In this document: piece by piece, positions 58,589-64,000 of the stretch | Numbering within the stretch: the first letter of the stretch is position 1 | Layout: each line of letters begins with the position of its first letter | NCBI RefSeq assembly: GCF_000264995.1 | Contig: NW_006767433.1 | Coordinates: 1,830,876 to 1,894,875 of the forward strand | DNA: 64,000 nt | Direction of reading: 5' to 3' | Source of the DNA: Punctularia strigosozonata HHB-11173 SS5 | Taxonomy: Eukaryota; Basidiomycota; Agaricomycetes; Corticiales; Punctulariaceae | The notes under the pieces: generated by a model | The model's database searches: none | What the model was told of the DNA's origin: nothing | What the model saw: only the letters and a program-made list of their open reading frames with translations | Position numbers and translations under genes: made by a program

Positions 58589-61500
58589 TCACCGCCGCGA
58601 CAATATTCCGCGGAAAAGATTCTTCTTCTTTCGATTGGCATCATCAGGCACTAACGAATTGCTTATATGAGAGGACAATCCTTCGTCTGCGGATTCCACG
58701 CATTTCAAGGCCGACTCGGTCGATGCCGCTTTCTGGTGCGAAGTCCTCACGAAAGCAGCCCTCGGCGGAACGAGCGCGTCGGTGGTGTCAGGTCCAGAAC
58801 TGATGGCCGTCTTTGGTTCTGAGTCCCGTCGTTGCGAAATGAGTGAGGATCCCGGAAGCTGCAAACCGTTGTCCCGAGGTAATGAGAGTTCACTTCCACT
58901 GGCAGATGGTGCTGTAGATGGGCGAGACAGCTTGCGCGAACGAGGGCTGCCGCGCGTGGTCGCGTCTCGGGCGGCGGAAGATGGCGCCTTCTGCCGTGGG
59001 GGATGCGAAGGGTAACCAGGATTGGGCAAGGTAAGAATAGAGACGTTTCCTGGCGATCGCCTCGATAGATTTGCGAGCTTGTTGACTTGTCTGTGATGGA
59101 GAGTCGTTATCATAGCGCAAGATGAACGTGCATGCATGTCTTACCTCAGGGCGCGTTCCTCAACCTTGAAACAACGAGCGCGAAGCGCAATCACGGGCTC
59201 ATGCCTCGATCTGCTGTCGATGGTCGAGGCGGTTGTTTGCGTTTGTCTGATCACCGCCGAACTGACAACGGCTAGGTGCTTGGGCACATCAAGGAACAAA
59301 GTGGGGTGTGAGATTGCCTCGCGTGCAAGCATCGGTAAAGATTGACGGCGCTCGCGGAGAACGTGAAGAGCGTGCGTACGCCCGTGGACAGCGCTAGCAG
59401 TACCTGGGATAATCGACGGCTTGCGTTGCTCGAGCACTGGTGTCGAGATGTATAGAATGTAATCCTTCATCTGGGGGAGGCTTTCGCTGATGAATGTCTT
59501 GACACGAGGCATTCTGTCGTTCCTCGAAAACGACATCTTGAGGTTGGCTAGCGTTTGGATATATTTGGCGATGTGTGTCAAACTTCTCCGCACAGCCAAC
59601 TCAGGAAGTCCTTGACAAGGCTTTGATGTTATGAGGCGCGGCAATGTATACAATGTACTCACCAGGGATCAGACCAAAGAGATGGGGGTTAAGAATGGCA
59701 GGGACGATGAAACGCAGGAAGCAGAACGCGCTTACGGCGTGTAAGGCGTCGTTAGTTGGATATCCGTCTATGCCTGGCTGCGCCTGGACGCGTTGTCCGA
59801 CCCGCAATCGGATGTGTTCAAACACACGGCGCAGCTCACTGGCAGGAAATAGAGTATATGAGTTACGAATAGCTTGTTCATTCACGGATTCACGCACTGA
59901 GGGCACCCTGTTCTGTTCCTATATATCTGATCCCAGAGTTCCTGACACCAATCGGCGAGCGCATCGGAGGACCGTTCCATTTCTTTAGCAGTTTTTGTTT
60001 GCCCTTCATCCATATCTAAAGCCACTTTCTCGGAGCATAGGCGACGGATAGTCTTACCCACACTGGCCTCCAAGAAGGAGTGACCAGTGTCAAGCATTAT
60101 CAGTTCCATAGTCTTCGAAAGAGCGGTGCTCGCCCTGAAGAGAGTATTCTGGGCTGAAGGATCACGAAGTTAGGTTCGTACACAACAGTAGTGATAAAAA
60201 AGGGATGATTACAAGCTAATGTGATGTCCTCCACCTCCCGAGAGGCCATCTCCATGATCTGATCTATCAACACGTCCCGCGATCTTGCCAGGGCTATCAT
60301 GGCCCGACATAGGTTATTGTGTTGTTGATGCGCTCTCAGATCCGCTATCCAATCCAAACAATTGCGTGAATTGAGTTCCTGAACATCTGTTAGACTGTCT
60401 CCACCCGTCCAGGAATGCACCCTTACATCGTGCAGTTCAGTGTAAGCGCTATAAGGAAGTATGATCTCTCTGCGGCAAAGTCAGCTTGATAACGGAGGGA
60501 GCTCAGGGACTGACTCATCGACCTGCACTGAGAGTTGCAGTTCGCCAACTTGAGCTTGTGTCGAGCCGGGTTCTCCCCGCAACAAAGGCCACCATCCATC
60601 GATCCTATCTCCACGTCGGAAGTTGGCGAGAACGATATCCACAGTTCCGACCTCGACCGGCTTTGATAACCGCCTTTCACGAAAAACAACGATCGTGAGG
60701 TTGTCGAACGGGGGCATGTCCGAAAACGAGAATGTTTCCTTGTAATGCAGTCCATCGACGGCGTTCTGGACGGTAGTGCGTCCTCCTAGTGTGTCGTTGA
60801 TGTATATCTCGCAGAAGACATCCATGTCGACGCCATGGAGTGGAGGAGACTCCGGCGAAATGTCAGAAGATGGGCCCGAGCTCGATCCGCCCTTGCTTGC
60901 ACCAAAGCCGGAAGACATGACGCCCAACTTGCGCCCCTGGATGACGGTAAGTTTGGCTTCACGCCACATCCGGTATAGCCCGCCCTCCGCAGAAAATGGA
61001 CGGCCATAAATCTCTGGCATCGCATACGATCGCAGCAGCGCAGTCCAGATATCGAGTGTATCCGTATCGGCAAAATAGAGATACACCGGAGCGTCGGCTC
61101 CAGCAGACGACCATCGCTGACCTCTGCATTTTTTGCATGAGGTTTTGCAGCGAAACGGCGGAGGAAATACATACGGGACACAGTGGATGCCTAAACAACT
61201 CCTTCGACAAAACAGTGACTTATCGGCATGTCGAATATCGGTGTGATTCAGGAGATGTATTTGGATTGTATGGCAAAGAGTTGTCTCCTATGAGCAGTCC
61301 AGCGCATGAATATATTCGGGCTTTATGAACGTGACCGTACCTCGAGATATACGCGCAATACGCAACTGTCCCCCTCTTCCGAGAGTTTACATGTTGCCGG
61401 GCGCCATTGGCCGGCAACGGTCGAGTTCCGGGTGAGGTTGAGCCAACTGGACTTCTCTAGCCATCATTCGTGAGCGCATATTCCATTGGTCGCCGATATG

Positions 61501-61772
61501 CTGACCTTTAAGCTTGCGCTGTCCTTCCTCAGCGAGCGGTCGTAAGAAGTCGAGTTTGCCGTCCGATTTCTTCTTCTGCCCCAGAGCCTGGCCGCGTCGT
61601 GGTTAGACGGGGGTCAGGTACGGAGTGTGGTGGTGCTCACTCTTCGCGAGCTACTACCCGCCCCTTTATTCGGTACGTATACTTCAACGGAAACAAACAG
61701 TTCGCGCCCCTCTGTCAACCCGGAGCTGGTCGCGCGGCGCGGTGAAGAAGGATTGGATTCGATATGATACAT
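58589..61772 (-). CDS. Ras GTPase-activating protein with PH and C2 domains
   Basis: Turns Ras off by supplying a catalytic Arg finger. Exons read from the ATG at 61772: MYHIESNPSSPRRATSSGLT, LFVSVEVYVPNKGAG, DGKLDFLRPLAEEGQRKLK, then the PH domain: NSTVAGQWRPATCKLSEEGD, CVLRVYLE, ETTLCHTIQIHLLNHTDIR, FCRRSCLGIHCVPGQRWSSA and LDIWTALLRSYAMPEIYGRP. A C2 domain follows (LTVIQGRKLG; DVFCEIYINDTLGGRTTVQN; NLTIVVFRERRL). The RasGAP domain has NTLFRASTALSKTMELIMLD (Arg finger) and the signature FLRFIVPAILNPHLFG, then YIQTLANLKMSFSRND. The Ser-rich C-terminus ends KKKNLFRGILSRR at 58589. At least ten introns. It may oppose the RasGEF at the other end of this window. Confidence 0.94.
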
Positions 61773-62562
61773 GGGGATGAACGAAAGGCAACAACGCGTT
61801 GTGCTACAGCCTCATAGGAGTCAGAAGTGCTCACAACCATGCTATGTAAGTAGCTACAGGCTGATATGAAGATCCATGTGAACGACCGCCGCCGAGGCCG
61901 CCAGTCCGATCAAATCTCATTTCAGTGCCTGGTCGGCGACCCCATCCTTCCCCATCGCGTCGACATCCTCACCAGAACTGGATCCAGTTGCAATCCTGTC
62001 GGTCTTTATCGTCGTCCGAATCTTGGTATACCGTTGTTCTATTGTCGCCCGACGAGACCCTGTTTCCGTGCGAACCATCCCAATCTCCGATATATTCTGT
62101 TGGCGTACGGGCAGCGCAGCATCCGGCCGTTCCGCTACCGGGACCACGTCGGCAATCTACCTACCTACCTACCTGCGCGCTGGAGAAGGAGCGCTGAGCT
62201 TCTGCGGACACTTTATTCTTTTATGGTATATGGGAGATCATGCTGGCGCGACATCGTCGGGCTTGTCGCACAAATACCAGCTCCCGCGCTGCCCCCGCCC
62301 CTTCCCCGGACGGCAGCAGGAGTTGGGGAGTTGGTGTTTTGGGCTCCTTCACGTGTCGCCGTTCAATCCGACTGTGAACGGTCCACACTACCTGCATCAT
62401 TGCAATGATCATGAATATTAGACAACAGTATGGACGCAAGTGCTGAACAGTGAAAAGGCGTGCAGATGCGCTGGATATGTGACCAGTATGGTATGGTATA
62501 TGTCCGGATGCTCTAGTTGACCAATGCCTTATATGCCCGACGTTCAATGACCCTCGCCCTGT
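61773..62562. other. RasGAP promoter and ELO 3' region
   Basis: A 790-bp gap between two minus-strand genes. It contains a (CTAC)4 microsatellite at 62157-62172. A 76-codon open frame on the minus strand (61917-62147, Thr/Ile/Arg-rich) has no recognised feature. No RNA gene seen. Confidence 0.45.
62157..62172. repeat. (CTAC)4 microsatellite
   Basis: Four perfect copies of ctac in a row, a candidate length-polymorphic locus. Confidence 0.9.
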
Positions 62563-62573
62563 TCAATGACCCT
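62542..62573. repeat. 13-bp direct repeat at the ELO stop codon
   Basis: gttcaatgaccct occurs at 62542-62554 and 62561-62573, 19 bp apart. On the minus strand the second copy carries the ELO stop codon, so the unit was duplicated just past the coding end. Confidence 0.8.
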
Positions 62574-63819
62574 TTGCGTGTCTGTATGTGCGCGTTAGAC
62601 TTTGACTACCCTGTACTGGCACTGGGACATACCCGTTGACCACACCATTGCCGTTAGCCACGCCATTGGCGGTACTGTTGCCGTTGACGAGCGGTTTCGC
62701 CCTGGCGGGCTTCTTGTACGTTTGAATGTAAAAGTTGATGAAAAGGAAAAGGTAAGAGGTGAGAAGTCCGCATCCGAACAACGCCGCGTTCTCAGTGCCC
62801 GCGCAGCTACCGAGCCGTGGCAGGTCGAACGAAGCCCAATGGGTGGAGGCGTAGTAGGAGTACGCTTCAAGAGGGATTCAAAATACGGTCTAAACAAGGC
62901 AAGGGGTCCGACGTACTCGCGAAGTAGACGACGAAGAGGTCGATTACGAACTGAGTAATTTGCATGGAAGTAAGGTACTTTTTCCACTGTAAAACGATTA
63001 GCAGAGCGTAGGACCACAGCCAGGCAAACATACCCAGATCTTGGCACCTCCGGCGGTGGCATAGTAATAGTAATCTGCACAAGACCTGAGTTCATGTAGA
63101 TAGACGGAAGTACCCAGACGCATACACATTAATACATGCACAGCGAGGTTGAGGGTGATGACGACCCAAGACTAAACCACGAAATCAGAACCCGGTCGCG
63201 GAAATACATCGAAACACACATACCACGCTAGTCTTGCCATTAAGTTGAGACCAACACAGCAACGCAGTAGCAGAGTGGTGGAATACGTGCAAGAAGGCTG
63301 AAGTCATGTCAATTGGAATGGCAGCACAGAAAAGACGCGATTCTCACCTAGAGGTTTCTTCTTCAATGCGAGGAAAACGGTGTCCGCAAGCTCCCAGTAC
63401 TTGAAATAGTAGTTGATCATATAGTAGAACTCCATCCGCTGTTGAATCAGGTCAGGGTCGGCTTCGCGATATTAGGACTAGCAGCGCACCCTTGTCCATG
63501 AGCTTTGGTGACACATTGCGTAGAAGATTCCATGTTTCCATGCAATGGGTGCAATTTCCTCCATCATGAGGGTGAGAAGGAGCAAGCTACCACTACTGAG
63601 AAGCACGTTGTGGAGTTGGAACAGAGTGGTGAGCTTCAAGGGTTGCTTGTCCTTCATGTATTCACGAAGGCCAAAGACGAGGACCAAGTAACCGACGAGC
63701 CCCGCGACGACCTCGGGAGTCGTGGAGAGAGGGGTTTTGCCAACGACATAGTGCGTATAGTGATACGGAACGTTGGGCAAAGGAAGGTGAGTGACCAGAA
63801 AGTCGGCGAGAGGGGCCAT
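62563..63819 (-). CDS. Very-long-chain fatty acid elongase (ELO family)
   Basis: ER condensing enzyme (3-ketoacyl-CoA synthase) of fatty acid elongation for sphingolipids. The start MAPLADFLVTHLPLPNVPY at 63819 is followed by membrane segments PEVVAGLVGYLVLVFGL and LLLTLMMEEIAPIAWKHGIF, then KYWELADTVFLALKKKPL and the His box FLHVFHHSATALLCWSQLN (HVFHH). Next are VSWVVITLNLAVHVLMYYY, the segments ILTSMQITQFVIDLFVVY-like (seen as KKYLTSMQITQFVIDLFVVY) and GCGLLTSYLFLFINFYIQTY, then an Asn/Gly-rich tail (LVNGNSTANGVANGNG). The conserved KxxExxDT block is met by YWELADTVF. Three or more introns. The exact last splice near 62600 is uncertain. Confidence 0.94.
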
Positions 63820-64000
63820 GGCGGTGGGCGGGTTCGAGCAGGGGCAAAACGCCAGCGGGACGCGTCGAGGAAAGAATTTGCGCCCCAGCCGACTTTTCGC
63901 TCTTATTCGCTCGCGGGCACGTGGCCCAGCCAATCACGAGCGTTGTGTTCGGGTCAGACCATTCCCGTTCCAGTCCGCTTACAACGCTGACTAGCATCAG
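63820..64000. other. Right window edge, ELO promoter
   Basis: Upstream of the ELO start. No separate gene supported up to the end of the window. Confidence 0.4.

Noticed and set aside
61917-62147. Minus-strand frame rich in Thr, Ile and Arg upstream of RasGAP
   Set aside because: RasGAP has a clear ATG at 61772 with a contiguous exon; no splice connection was found, so it is left unassigned.
61866-62408. 180-codon plus-strand frame in the RasGAP/ELO gap
   Set aside because: Composition is Arg/Pro-rich as expected for GC-rich noncoding DNA; it includes the CTAC microsatellite and shows no domain.
1-64000. Search for transposons, LTR elements, virus-like relics and CRISPR arrays
   Set aside because: No reverse transcriptase, transposase, capsid-like or integrase frame, no long terminal or inverted repeats, and no regular spacer arrays were seen.

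Overview
The window is nuclear DNA of a filamentous basidiomycete, most likely an Agaricomycete mushroom-type fungus. Evidence: 26 protein-coding genes in 64 kb on both strands with no operons; almost every gene is cut by several short GT-AG introns of about 45-75 nt; proteins follow the mushroom-fungus pattern (a SPINDLY/OGT-type transferase, a phi-class glutathione transferase, a C2-PH RasGAP, a RasGEF with a GTPase-like head). I found no tRNA or rRNA gene, CRISPR array, transposon, LTR element or virus-like relic. All gene structures below were read by eye from reading frames and splice signals, so exact exon borders are inferences.

Layout. 1-14.3 kb: the 3' part of a RasGEF gene, DRS1 DEAD-box helicase, APC4, a GC-rich Yap-like bZIP factor, GPI2, and a 93-residue SVIP-like protein with a perfect p97-binding motif. 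14.5-21 kb: a Cys-rich membrane protein, the dynactin actin ARP1, ribosomal protein eS24, a Tic20-like membrane protein with a GC-AG intron, and a secreted protein with five internal repeats. 21.4-34 kb: PP2A scaffold subunit, membrane-anchored GST, glucose-6-phosphate 1-epimerase, and the translesion polymerase REV3 with a 9-nt microexon inside its catalytic motif. 34.5-47.3 kb: OGT-like transferase, a multi-pass membrane protein, DPH7, a TMEM135-like protein, the Fe-S co-chaperone JAC1/HSCB, and a DysF-domain protein. 47.6-64 kb: a DExH RNA helicase, AP-2 alpha adaptin, a two-BRCT protein, a C2/PH RasGAP and an ELO fatty-acid elongase.

The genes are mostly housekeeping and are not one pathway. 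Themes that recur are Ras control (GEF at one end, GAP at the other), cell-cycle control and phosphatase function (APC4, PP2A-A), ribosome and translation (DRS1, eS24, DPH7), membrane traffic and motors (AP-2 alpha, ARP1, GPI2) and genome maintenance (REV3, the BRCT protein). No wholly new system stands out. The best leads are the SVIP-like p97 adaptor, the secreted five-repeat protein, the RasGEF pseudo-GTPase head, the REV3 microexon, and a possible unrecognised gene just upstream of OGT.
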